Shown here piece after piece: positions 17,026 through 24,685 of a DNA stretch of 64,000 nt (positions are counted from its first letter, which is position 1; every line of letters starts with the position of its first letter). The notes under the pieces were generated by a model. That model had not been told where the DNA came from and ran no database searches. It saw only the letters and a list, made by a program, of their open reading frames with translations. The stretch covers positions 62,001 through 126,000 of the forward strand of contig DAOOPM010000004.1 of assembly GCA_035388225.1 (NCBI GenBank). The letters run 5' to 3'. This stretch comes from SB25 sp029560875. Lineage in GTDB: Bacteria > Bacteroidota > Bacteroidia > Bacteroidales > Tenuifilaceae. A program made the position numbers and the translations under genes.

Positions 17026-18774
17026 CTAACTAAAATCCAGATTTAATTGCTGTTTCATCCTAAGTAGGGCGGGGTTTTGCTCTATTAGAAATTTAAGTTT
17101 ATCGTCGGCCGTGAATAACCTGTTTTTTTGAGGGCCTTCTGTAACTTCAATTTCCTCAACAATTTCAATTGCTAGGTTTCTTAAATTCCTTTTAAGATGA
17201 ACCAGCAAATCCAATTTTATCTCCTGAAAAAGTTCTATCTGAATTTGACCTTCAAACTTTACCAAAACCCTATTGTTTTCAAGCAGTAATGGAGAATAGT
17301 TTTGCATCAGGCTGAATTGACCAGGCTTTTCGGTTTTAATAGTCTCGGCATAGCTATTCCAAACATCAACTAAATCGTACTGAGTGAATGGTATATTCTC
17401 TGTAATGGATGTATGCTCAGTTTTTGTGGGTGATGCTTCAGTAACCTTATCTGCTTCCTTTTGAGGAGCCTGATAGTTACCACTCATAATACCCTTTAGC
17501 GATGTTGTTTTGGGCATCGGTTTACGGGTTGCTGCGGGCTGCTCAGTTGCAGGTGATTGCACTTGCATTTTTTGCACCACCTGAGCAGCGGTTGGTGTGG
17601 CGTTAGGCTGCACTTTTGGTGCAGAGAAAACCTCGTAAGGATTGTCGGAAATGAAATCTAGGCCGTCAGATTTTTTTTTTTCCTGATTCAAACCGCAAAG
17701 TCTGATCAGCAACAGTTCAACGTGTAGGCGTTGGTTTGGACTCTGCCTAAAACTTACATCGAACACGTTGGAGAGTTGTAGTGCACCAACCAGAAAATCG
17801 GGAGGGCACTGTGCGGCCATTTGTTTATACTTTTCAGCAATTGCAGCACCAACCTCAAGCAGTTGAATGGTTTGTGGGTCTTTGCAAACAAGAATATTAC
17901 GTATATGTAGGCTTAACCCAGTTACGAATTGCTGCGCATCGAATCCTTTAGATAGCAATTCGTCAAGTATTCTTAACGAATCGGCCATCTCGCCTTTTAG
18001 GAAATTCTCAGTTAACTTAAAGTAGTACTGGTAATCGAGCACGTTTAGGTTTTCAATTACCTTATTGTAGGTGATATGATTATCGCTGAAACTAACTACT
18101 TGGTCGAAAATTGAAAGAGCATCGCGCATCGCACCATCGGCTTTTTGGGCGATAACATTGAGTGCTTCCACCTCGTAGTCAACCTTTTCGGTTTGTGCTA
18201 TGTATTCAAGGTACTTAACAGTATCCTCAACCTTAATACGGTTAAAGTCGAATATCTGGCAACGCGAAAGAATTGTAGGAAGAATCTTGTGTTTCTCGGT
18301 TGTAGCCATTATAAAAATGGCGTGTGCAGGTGGCTCTTCCAAAGTTTTTAGGAAAGCGTTGAAAGCGCTCTGCGACAACATGTGAACCTCATCGATGATA
18401 TACACGCTGTACTTTCCAATTTGCGGGGGGATGCGAACCTGCTCTATCAACTTACGAATTCCCTCTACAGAGTTATTCGATGCAGCATCGAGCTCGTGGA
18501 TATTGTATGAACGGTTGGTGTTGAACGATACGCAGCTCTCGCACTCGTTGCAAGCTTCCAGCTCCGATGTTAGATTCTGGCAGTTTATTGTTTTGGCAAA
18601 AATACGCGCACAGGTTGTTTTACCAACTCCACGAGGCCCACAGAATAGGTAGGCTTGCGCCAACTGCTTACGCTGAATGGCATTCTTAAGTGTAGTGGTT
18701 AAAGTAGATTGACCCACAACGCTTTTGAACGTTGCCGGGCGGTATTTCCGAGCCGATACAATAAAATTCTCCAT
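17026..18774 (-). CDS. dnaX: DNA polymerase III subunit gamma/tau
   Basis: A 582-residue DnaX clamp-loader ATPase. Visible are Walker A GPRGVGKTT, the four-Cys zinc module (CQNLTSELEACNECESC), the DEVHMLS Walker B region, the sensor-1 segment MATTEKHKILPTILSRCQ, and domain III ending near residue 360 (LLLIRLCGL). A Pro/Thr/Gln-rich linker and a tau-type C-terminal domain follow. The junction holds an unbroken run of 11 A in the coding strand (positions 17671-17681, codons E365-K368). Shifting to either other frame stops almost at once, so slippage would give a protein of about 369 residues made only of domains I-III, that is, gamma. Confidence 0.95.
   Translation of the reverse strand: MENFIVSARKYRPATFKSVVGQSTLTTTLKNAIQRKQLAQAYLFCGPRGVGKTTCARIFAKTINCQNLTSELEACNECESCVSFNTNRSYNIHELDAASNNSVEGIRKLIEQVRIPPQIGKYSVYIIDEVHMLSQSAFNAFLKTLEEPPAHAIFIMATTEKHKILPTILSRCQIFDFNRIKVEDTVKYLEYIAQTEKVDYEVEALNVIAQKADGAMRDALSIFDQVVSFSDNHITYNKVIENLNVLDYQYYFKLTENFLKGEMADSLRILDELLSKGFDAQQFVTGLSLHIRNILVCKDPQTIQLLEVGAAIAEKYKQMAAQCPPDFLVGALQLSNVFDVSFRQSPNQRLHVELLLIRLCGLNQEKKKSDGLDFISDNPYEVFSAPKVQPNATPTAAQVVQKMQVQSPATEQPAATRKPMPKTTSLKGIMSGNYQAPQKEADKVTEASPTKTEHTSITENIPFTQYDLVDVWNSYAETIKTEKPGQFSLMQNYSPLLLENNRVLVKFEGQIQIELFQEIKLDLLVHLKRNLRNLAIEIVEEIEVTEGPQKNRLFTADDKLKFLIEQNPALLRMKQQLNLDFS
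17671..17681 (-). promoter_or_regulatory. A11 slippery run in dnaX (candidate programmed slippage site)
   Basis: On the coding strand the sequence is G-A11-TCTGACGGCC. The zero frame continues to tau. With one extra A (or a -1 ribosomal shift) the codons become AAA-ATC-TGA. With one A fewer they become AAT-CTG-ACG-GCC-TAG. Both alternatives end within five codons of the run, at the boundary of domain III. Thermus dnaX is known to make gamma by transcriptional slippage on an A9 run, and E. coli by -1 ribosomal frameshifting on A6G. Confidence 0.65.
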
Positions 18775-18859
18775 TAATCAACTTTTACAATCACAAAAAT
18801 AATCATTAACCTTTACGATAATAATTAATTTTGATGCTTAAGATGTAATGTGTTGATAA

Positions 18860-19025
18860 TTATTGATATAAGTTATTAACAGTGTTGGTTGATAGGGGAA
18901 TTGGGTAGTTGGGTTATTAAGATATTAAGTTATTAAGATATTGAGTAATTGAGTAATTAAGTAATTTGGTAAATCATCGTATTTCCTTAATCTCTCATTA
19001 ACTTATTAACTCAATTTCTTGTTAT
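18860..19025. repeat. Degenerate AT-rich octamer-like repeats
   Basis: The gap between dnaX and the phosphoesterase holds repeated TTATTAAG, GTAATTGAG and GATATTAAG words, a decayed form of the octamer TTATTGAG (reverse complement of CTCAATAA) that is perfectly repeated at 57635-57852. No gene is seen in these 270 bp. Confidence 0.5.
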
Positions 19026-19047
19026 CTAATTTCCTCATTGTCAAATT

Positions 19048-20193
19048 TTATTGCTTCACATCAATCACCACAATCTCAGGTCTATTCCCTATTCTAACTC
19101 TTGGTCCCCAAGTTCCAAAGCCTGTTGATACGTAGTAATGAGTATTACCTTTAATATGATACCCTCTACTCACCTCAAATATCCCTTGTGTAGCGTAATT
19201 GAATGGCCACATCTGTCCGTGATGCGTATGTCCCGATAGCTGTAAATCGATTCCGCTTGCCTGCGCTTCATTTAAGTTGTAGGGTTGATGGTCTAAAAGA
19301 ATCATCAATTTTGATTTATCGAGACTATCTACCAATTCTTCAATGGTTTTTCGGGTTCTACTCAATGCATAGTTACTTTGCCTATCCTCACGACCTATCA
19401 CGTAAAAATTATCGACAAGAACGGAAGAGTCCCTAAGAACGTTCACCTTGTGCTGTTTAAGGTAATCGATTTTAGCCTCGAATTTTCCAAAATACTCGTG
19501 GTTTCCGGTTACTGCGTAGGTACCATACTTCGATTTTATTTGCTCGAAAAGTATACCCATTCCGCCATTAACCACCGGCGCAATATCCTCATCGAAAATA
19601 TCGCCAGCCAATAGAACAACATCGGGCTTTTGCTCGTTGATAAGGGTTACTAACTTGTTGAGTTGGTTTTTCCCAATTATTGTACCCAAATGTATATCGG
19701 AAACAGCCACAATTCTTAAACTAGAACTACCTATATTTTTATCGGTATTTATGGTTACCCTGCTTACCTTTGGGCTAATTGCGTTGATATGACCAACAAT
19801 TAGTACTAAAACGGTAATAGCATATACGCCAATAGCGGCAGTTTGCTTATAGTTTAGGTGATTCTTAAAATCGAGATAATCGGTAATGTTGAAAAGGCTA
19901 TTGGTAAACCTAATAATAAGGAGCAAAAGAAATGCTAGGAAAAGATATAGCATTGCGCCAAGCCAAATTGAGCCCATCTTAATTAAAAACGACGATGCAG
20001 CACCGCTTGCAAAGCCCTCCAGTGTTCGGCCAATAGGATAGGAGAGGACTAGCAGCCAGAATATCACCTTAAGCCAAATTCCAATACTTGAAACGGAGAA
20101 AATAGGTTTGGTTTGAACGTAGATAAAGGTATTTACCAAAAAGTAGACCGATAGAACAACCGATAAGAATATAATTATTTGTGGAATCTTCAT
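19048..20193 (-). CDS. Membrane-anchored metallophosphoesterase (YkuE-like)
   Basis: A 381-residue protein with four membrane helices in the first about 135 residues and a calcineurin-like phosphoesterase domain after about residue 155. Metal-site motifs are in order: SDIHLG, LAGDIFDE, GNHEYFG, and SGHTHHGQMWP near the end. Family members include B. subtilis YkuE and predicted phosphodiesterases or lipid-A-type hydrolases; the substrate cannot be read from the sequence. It is a single gene on the minus strand downstream of the tRNA-Arg locus. Confidence 0.85.
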   Translation of the reverse strand: MKIPQIIIFLSVVLSVYFLVNTFIYVQTKPIFSVSSIGIWLKVIFWLLVLSYPIGRTLEGFASGAASSFLIKMGSIWLGAMLYLFLAFLLLLIIRFTNSLFNITDYLDFKNHLNYKQTAAIGVYAITVLVLIVGHINAISPKVSRVTINTDKNIGSSSLRIVAVSDIHLGTIIGKNQLNKLVTLINEQKPDVVLLAGDIFDEDIAPVVNGGMGILFEQIKSKYGTYAVTGNHEYFGKFEAKIDYLKQHKVNVLRDSSVLVDNFYVIGREDRQSNYALSRTRKTIEELVDSLDKSKLMILLDHQPYNLNEAQASGIDLQLSGHTHHGQMWPFNYATQGIFEVSRGYHIKGNTHYYVSTGFGTWGPRVRIGNRPEIVVIDVKQ

Positions 20194-20273
20194 TTGAAAT
20201 TAAATTTTGTCGAAATATAACGCAATATGAGATTGGATGTTCAATTGTTAGGTCTAAACTGTGTTAAAAGCAA

Positions 20274-20300
20274 AAAGGTCACTTTTAAAAAGTGACCTTT
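20274..20300 (-). terminator. Terminator beside the tRNA-Arg 3'-end fragment
   Basis: A perfect 12-bp stem AAAGGTCACTTT / AAAGTGACCTTT with a 3-base loop. On the minus strand it is followed by a T-rich tract. It lies 12 bp beyond a detached copy of the tRNA-Arg 3' end (20312-20327), as if it had been the original terminator of that tRNA. Confidence 0.7.
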
Positions 20301-20311
20301 GATTTTCTTGT

Positions 20312-20334
20312 TGATTCCGCCGCGATTAGTTCGC
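20312..20334 (-). pseudogene. Detached tRNA-Arg 3'-end fragment (att-like)
   Basis: Bases 20312-20327 are identical to 20447-20462, the last 16 bases of tRNA-Arg including the discriminator. Upstream of that, four T-loop bases differ and then GCG matches again. The two copies are direct repeats 135 bp apart. The piece between (20328-20446) has no gene, only a terminator hairpin. This looks like the footprint of an integration at the tRNA 3' end, or a decayed second tRNA copy. Confidence 0.6.
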
Positions 20335-20384
20335 TTCCACATAATCCTCCGCGTTTTCCTGCTTATGATTATGGCTATGTTTAT

Positions 20385-20423
20385 TGGAAAAAGAAAATGG
20401 CTCTCCAATTTTGGAAAGCCATT
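20385..20423 (-). terminator. Terminator of tRNA-Arg
   Basis: Imperfect stem AATGGCTcTCCA / TGGAaAGCCATT (20396-20423), followed on the minus strand by a T-rich tract (20385-20395). It starts about 24 bp past the tRNA 3' end. Confidence 0.7.
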
Positions 20424-20446
20424 CGGTAATAGTTTAGTTTTTTTAG

Positions 20447-20520
20447 TGATTCCGCCGCGATTCGAACGCGGGACCCACAGCTTAGAAGGCTGTTGCTCTA
20501 TCCAACTGAGCTACGGAACC
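20447..20520 (-). tRNA. tRNA-Arg (anticodon TCT)
   Basis: A 74-base cloverleaf on the minus strand. The acceptor is GGTTCCG/CGGAATC with one G-T pair, the D arm has AGCTCAGTTGGATAGAGC, the anticodon loop CTTCTAA carries TCT, and the T arm is CGCGTTCGAATCGCG. The discriminator is A, and CCA is not encoded. A TACTTTTG -7 element lies upstream at 20540-20547. It reads AGA codons. Confidence 0.95.
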
Positions 20521-20539
20521 GGCCAATAACTTTGAGGCG

Positions 20540-20547
20540 CAAAAGTA
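20540..20547 (-). promoter_or_regulatory. -7 promoter element of tRNA-Arg
   Basis: TACTTTTG on the minus strand, a perfect TAnnTTTG match 19 bp before the mature 5' end. No well-spaced -33 TTG was found. Confidence 0.5.
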
Positions 20548-20614
20548 TAAATATTCATCAAAAATAAAAAGCAATTTTAAAGGTTTGATGATTTTTTATT
20601 TAAAAATCTCAAAA

Positions 20615-21274
20615 TTATTTACCCCACTGCTTCTCACCTCGCTGAAAATCATCTACTTCTGCTTTGCTTGCTTTACTATGGGTGTGACGCTCCTTTAACC
20701 TTTCGGCAACATCGGTTAACGAAAATTCCTTTGCTGTAAGCAAAACTATAAGGTGATACATAAGGTCTGAGGCTTCGTCGAGGAAGCGGTCTTTTGTTCC
20801 ATTTTCGGCTTCTAGGGCAAGTTCTACGGCTTCTTCTCCAAGTTTCTTGGCAATGCGTTTTGGTCCATCGGCCAAGAGTTTGGCTGTGTAGCTTTCGTTT
20901 GGCGATGCGTTTTTGCGCTCCTTGATTAGTTGTTCCAGTTGCTCCAGGAATTGGATGTTGATTGTGTTTGCCTCCTCAAAGCAGGTATCGTTACCTGTGT
21001 GGCACACTGGCCCTTGGGGGCTAACTTTTACCAGTAATGTATCACCGTCGCAATCGGGTTTGATATCTATTACCTTGAGGTAATTTCCTGATGTTTCGCC
21101 TTTGGTCCAAATTTGACGTCGTGTGCGACTGTAAAATGTAGCAAAGCCTGTTTTTCTTGTTTTTTCGAGTGCTTCGCGATTCATAAATCCCAGCATAAGA
21201 ACTCGGTTGGTGGATGCATCCTGCATAATGGCAGGGATTAATCCGTTCAGTTTTTCAAAGTCTAAGGTTGTCAT
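20615..21274 (-). CDS. hisIE: Phosphoribosyl-AMP cyclohydrolase / phosphoribosyl-ATP pyrophosphatase
   Basis: A 219-residue bifunctional histidine enzyme (steps 2 and 3). The N-terminal HisI part (1-about 110) has metal motifs CDGDTLLVKV and GPVCHTGNDTCF. The C-terminal HisE part (about 120-210) has the helical pyrophosphatase core with KLGEEAVELALEA and DEASDLMYHLIVLL. It is the last gene of the his operon, after hisF, but a 219-bp gap with a composite hairpin repeat separates them. Confidence 0.96.
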   Translation of the reverse strand: MTTLDFEKLNGLIPAIMQDASTNRVLMLGFMNREALEKTRKTGFATFYSRTRRQIWTKGETSGNYLKVIDIKPDCDGDTLLVKVSPQGPVCHTGNDTCFEEANTINIQFLEQLEQLIKERKNASPNESYTAKLLADGPKRIAKKLGEEAVELALEAENGTKDRFLDEASDLMYHLIVLLTAKEFSLTDVAERLKERHTHSKASKAEVDDFQRGEKQWGK

Positions 21275-21319
21275 ATTTGTTTGTTGTTTAAAAAGTTATG
21301 TGTTTATTTCAAGTTTTGT

Positions 21320-21467
21320 TTCATACCAAAATCAATCCGTTGCGATGCATATAGTCACTATCATTTCAAATAATTGCCGTTACTTGCATCGCTACTTGAT
21401 GCTTCGCATTTTACCCCGAGTTAAAACTCGGGGCTATTGCTAGCGCCCCTTTGGGGCTTATAATTCT
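21320..21467 (+). repeat. Composite hairpin repeat, copy B (between hisF and hisIE)
   Basis: Same architecture as copies A and C: a TTCATACCAAAATCAAT end, GCGATGC (21342-21348) with distant partner GCATCGC (21386-21392), ATGCTTCGCAT (21399-21409), CCCCGAGTTaaAACTCGGGG (21414-21433) and GCCCCTTTGGGGC (21445-21457). It fills most of the gap within the his operon, so it is transcribed as part of the mRNA (antisense to this orientation) and could form strong RNA hairpins between hisF and hisIE. Confidence 0.85.
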
Positions 21468-21493
21468 GCGTTAATCATTCTAAATTTTACATT

Positions 21494-22249
21494 CTAATTT
21501 CTACATTCTACACCGCTTTTCGTCAAATACCTCTTGAGTTCTCCTATTTCGATTTTTCCAAAGTGGAATACCCCTGCGGCTAGTGCTGCATCGGCTTTGC
21601 CGTTGGTGAATACATCTAAAAAGTGTTTCTTGGTTCCTGCGCCTCCCGATGCAATCACAGGGATTTTGAGGTTTGACGATAGTTGTGCAGTTAATTCTAC
21701 TGCAAAGCCAGTCTGTGTTCCATCAGATGAGTAGGAGGTGAGCAGAATCTCTCCAGCACCAAGTTCTTGGGCTTTTAAAGCCCATTCTAGTGGGTTTAGG
21801 TTTGTTGTTTGTGTCCCTGCGTGACTTACCACTACCCAGCAGCCTTCTATTAGTGCGGCATCAATGGCTACCACAACGCATTGCGAGCCATAAATCTCTG
21901 CAATTTGACTTATAAGCGCAGGATTCTGAATTGCAGTGGTGTTGAGCGATACCTTATCAGCCCCCGCTTTTAGCAATTTATCAACTTCGTTGATTGTTCT
22001 TATACCTCCGCCAACAGTAAAGGGGATTGCAATTACCCTTGCAACATCCTCAACTACTTTGGCGAATGTTTCACGACCTTCGAGTGTTGCTGAAATATCC
22101 AGCAGTACAAGTTCATCAGCACCTACAGCGTAGTAACGGTAGGCCAACTCAACAGGGTCGCCAGCATCGGCAAGGTTGTTGAAGTTGACTCCCTTTACTG
22201 TTCGTCCATTCTTAACGTCGAGGCACGGAATTATTCGTTTCGATAGCAT
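21494..22249 (-). CDS. hisF: Imidazole glycerol phosphate synthase cyclase subunit
   Basis: A 251-residue (beta/alpha)8 barrel. With HisH it makes imidazole glycerol phosphate and AICAR from PRFAR and glutamine-derived ammonia. The catalytic aspartates lie in IIPCLDVKNGR (D11) and VVAIDAALIEG (about D130), with phosphate-binding loops TVGGGIRT and IASGGAGT. Its start overlaps the hisA end by 19 bp, so translation is probably coupled. The protein is complete. Confidence 0.97.
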   Translation of the reverse strand: MLSKRIIPCLDVKNGRTVKGVNFNNLADAGDPVELAYRYYAVGADELVLLDISATLEGRETFAKVVEDVARVIAIPFTVGGGIRTINEVDKLLKAGADKVSLNTTAIQNPALISQIAEIYGSQCVVVAIDAALIEGCWVVVSHAGTQTTNLNPLEWALKAQELGAGEILLTSYSSDGTQTGFAVELTAQLSSNLKIPVIASGGAGTKKHFLDVFTNGKADAALAAGVFHFGKIEIGELKRYLTKSGVECRN

Positions 22250-22956
22250 TTGGTTAGTTTTTCAAGGTTTAACTTATTCTCGTAAATGGCTTTGCCTACA
22301 ATCACCCCATCAATTCTAAGTTTACTAAGCATCTCAATATCCTCCATTGAACTTACACCACCACTAGCAATTAGATTGATTGTTGGAAATTCCTGAAGTA
22401 TAGATTGATATAGCAATATGGCAGGCCCCGAAAGCATTCCATCGCAATTGATATCTGTTACTGCGAAATTCAATACTCCTTTAGATTGTAGACTTTTAAT
22501 CGCATCGATGATATTTAGCGATGAGCCATTGCTCCAACCGTGCGTTTTAACCTCCAGATTAAAGCAATCGAGCGCAGCAATTATCGTTTCAAATCCAAAC
22601 TCAGCAACAAGTGTTTGGGCAAAAGTTTGATTTGTGATTAGTGCAGTACCAATATTTATCTGACTTGCACCAGCATTTAACGAATCCTTTGCCGATTGTA
22701 ATGTTCTGATTCCTCCGCCAAAATCGATTCTCAACTTTGTTGAAGTCCTAATTTTGCGGAGTACATCAGTATTGCAGGGCTGTCCAGTTTTAGCACCATC
22801 CAAATCAATCAGGTGAAGGTTGGTAAAACCAGCATCTTCAAATATTTTGGCTTGTTCTACAGGATTATCGGAGTAAATTTTTGTTAGGCTATAGTCGCCC
22901 CGACATAGCCTAACGCATTTACCATCAATTAAATCAATTGCAGGGATTACTCGCAT
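22231..22956 (-). CDS. hisA: ProFAR isomerase HisA
   Basis: A 241-residue (beta/alpha)8 barrel catalysing the Amadori isomerisation of ProFAR to PRFAR (histidine step 4). It has catalytic D8 in IPAIDLIDG, IDFGGGIRT and LIASGGVSS phosphate loops, and an acidic residue in the central strand ALDCFNLEV. It overlaps hisF by 19 bp and hisH by 10 bp, typical of a tightly coupled hisHAF unit. Confidence 0.97.
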   Translation of the reverse strand: MRVIPAIDLIDGKCVRLCRGDYSLTKIYSDNPVEQAKIFEDAGFTNLHLIDLDGAKTGQPCNTDVLRKIRTSTKLRIDFGGGIRTLQSAKDSLNAGASQINIGTALITNQTFAQTLVAEFGFETIIAALDCFNLEVKTHGWSNGSSLNIIDAIKSLQSKGVLNFAVTDINCDGMLSGPAILLYQSILQEFPTINLIASGGVSSMEDIEMLSKLRIDGVIVGKAIYENKLNLEKLTKCYRNE

Positions 22957-23534
22957 AGTTCTATAAAGTTTTTGATGATTTGAATTCCGTATTCACCGCT
23001 TTTTTCGGGGTGAAACTGTATTCCCCAGTAATTACCTTGGTTTACTGCTGCGCAAATACTTGTTTCGTAGTTGCATTTCGCAATGCTGTTTTTATTCTCA
23101 CCAACGTAGTAACTGTGCACAAAGTAAACCCAAGTGTTATTTGGAATACCTGTAAACAAAGGGTTTGGTGCAATTTCAATTCTATTCCATCCCATATGTG
23201 GGATTTTTAAGTTGATGTCAAGTTTATTTACATCGAAATTCATAACTCCCAAGCATTCGGTGTTACCCTCATCGCTGTATTTTCCCATTAATTGCAGACC
23301 AAGGCAGATTCCAAGTGTTGGTTTTTGAGTTGATTTTAAGGCATTCGCAAGCCCCGATTCGTTGAGATTCAACATTGCCCTGCCAGCGTGCCCAACGCCA
23401 GGAATTACTATTTTATCTACATTGATTATTTGTTCAGGTTGCTGAATAATCTCGGTTTTGTAACCCAACTTACCAATTGCGTTTATTACCGAGGCTAAAT
23501 TTCCTGCACCGTAGTTTATTATTCCTATTTTCAT
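22947..23534 (-). CDS. hisH: Imidazole glycerol phosphate synthase glutaminase subunit
   Basis: A 195-residue class I glutamine amidotransferase. The nucleophile C77 is in LGICLGLQLM and the His/Glu pair in IQFHPEKSGEYG near residue 177. IINYGAGNLASV is the usual N-terminal motif. It passes ammonia to HisF. It overlaps hisA by 10 bp and lies 28 bp after hisB. Confidence 0.97.
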   Translation of the reverse strand: MKIGIINYGAGNLASVINAIGKLGYKTEIIQQPEQIINVDKIVIPGVGHAGRAMLNLNESGLANALKSTQKPTLGICLGLQLMGKYSDEGNTECLGVMNFDVNKLDINLKIPHMGWNRIEIAPNPLFTGIPNNTWVYFVHSYYVGENKNSIAKCNYETSICAAVNQGNYWGIQFHPEKSGEYGIQIIKNFIELCE

Positions 23535-23562
23535 CTGTTTAATTGCTTAAGAAAACTATCAC

Positions 23563-24645
23563 TTATAATATCCCTTTTGTAGAGGGCAGTTGATTACCGC
23601 ATTGCATTATGGCTATTCCAATAGATTTGGCCAAAGCCTTGAATATTGCCTCAATCTTGTGGTGCTCATTCTCGCCCTTTGCATCAATGTGTAGCGTTAA
23701 TCCTGCGCTGTACACCAACGAATGAAAAAAGTGCTTGAACATTTCCGTGGGAACATCGCCAATGCGTTCACGCTTAAACTCTGCGTTCCATACAAGGTAT
23801 GGGCGTCCACTAAAATCAAGCGTTACTAAAGCGTTACTCTCATCCATTGGCAAACAGAACCCATAACGGTTCATCCCTTTTTTATCGCCATTGGCCACTT
23901 TTAGAGCCTCGCCAATTGTAATGGCGATATCTTCCATTGTGTGGTGCTCATCAACCTCCAAATCACCTTTACAATCGATAGTTAGGTCGATACCTGAGTG
24001 TTTAGCTAGTTGCTCCAGCATATGGTCGAGGAACTTTAGGCCAGAGTTGATGCTTGAATTGCCCGTTCCATCAAGGTTGATATCGATACTAACCGCTGTT
24101 TCGTTAGTTTTGCGTGAAATGCTGGCGGTTCTTTGAGGTTTGACGATTTGGTAAATATCCTCCCAAGTTTTAGCAATGGCTGTTGCATCTATATTTGTAT
24201 TATCACCTATGAATATCGACTTACAGCCAAGGTTTTTAGCCAGTTGCACATCGGTGGCTCTATCGCCAATAACCCAAGAGTTTGCAATGTCAAAATCGCC
24301 GTTTAAGTAATGCTCAAGCATTGCGATACTAGGCTTACGTGTGGGTTTGTTTTCGAAATCAAACGAGCGGTCTATAAGAATCTCGTCGAAAATAATCCCC
24401 TCGCCCTCAAGTGTTTTGATTATAAGGTTTTGAGGCTCCCAAAAGGATTCCTCTGGAAATGAGTTGGTTCCAAGTCCATCCTGATTAGTAACCATAACCA
24501 ACCTAAAGTTCAGTTCCTCGCAAATTTTTCCAAGCCAAGTAAATACTCCTGGCATAAACTCAAGTTTACTGTAACTATCAACCTGAAAATCGGCTGGCTC
24601 CTTAATTATTGTTCCATCGCGGTCGATGAAGAGTATCTTTTCCAT
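23563..24645 (-). CDS. hisB: Histidinol-phosphatase / imidazoleglycerol-phosphate dehydratase
   Basis: A 360-residue bifunctional HisB from the ATG at 24643-24645 (MEKILFIDRDGTI). An upstream GTG would add 11 residues and overlap hisDC, and is less likely. The N-terminal HAD phosphatase (1-about 165) has DRDGT, VTNQDG and the IGDRATDVQLAKNLG loop. The dehydratase (about 170-360) has the two manganese motifs EHHTMEDIAI and EHHKIEAIF. It catalyses two non-consecutive histidine steps (7 and 9). Confidence 0.96.
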   Translation of the reverse strand: MEKILFIDRDGTIIKEPADFQVDSYSKLEFMPGVFTWLGKICEELNFRLVMVTNQDGLGTNSFPEESFWEPQNLIIKTLEGEGIIFDEILIDRSFDFENKPTRKPSIAMLEHYLNGDFDIANSWVIGDRATDVQLAKNLGCKSIFIGDNTNIDATAIAKTWEDIYQIVKPQRTASISRKTNETAVSIDINLDGTGNSSINSGLKFLDHMLEQLAKHSGIDLTIDCKGDLEVDEHHTMEDIAITIGEALKVANGDKKGMNRYGFCLPMDESNALVTLDFSGRPYLVWNAEFKRERIGDVPTEMFKHFFHSLVYSAGLTLHIDAKGENEHHKIEAIFKALAKSIGIAIMQCGNQLPSTKGIL

Positions 24646-24663
24646 TGTGATTATTTTTAGTTT

Positions 24664-24685
24664 TTTGTCACTTGTCACTTGTCAC
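24664..24685. repeat. Heptamer repeat at the hisDC/hisB junction
   Basis: Three tandem TGTCACT/AGTGACA units straddle the end of the fused hisDC gene and the hisB leader. Because of them the HisC C-terminus reads VTSDK. They could mediate small length changes here. Confidence 0.5.

Noticed and set aside
18775..19047. Replication origin or DnaA boxes in the AT-rich gap beside dnaX
   Set aside because: TTATTAACA words occur but no set of TTATCCACA-like boxes is present, and the repeats are simple octamer relatives. No dnaA or dnaN lies nearby.
24646..24678. Earlier GTG start of hisB overlapping hisDC
   Set aside because: It would add 11 residues encoded by a tandem AGTGACA repeat. MEKILFIDRDGT is the standard HisB N-terminus.
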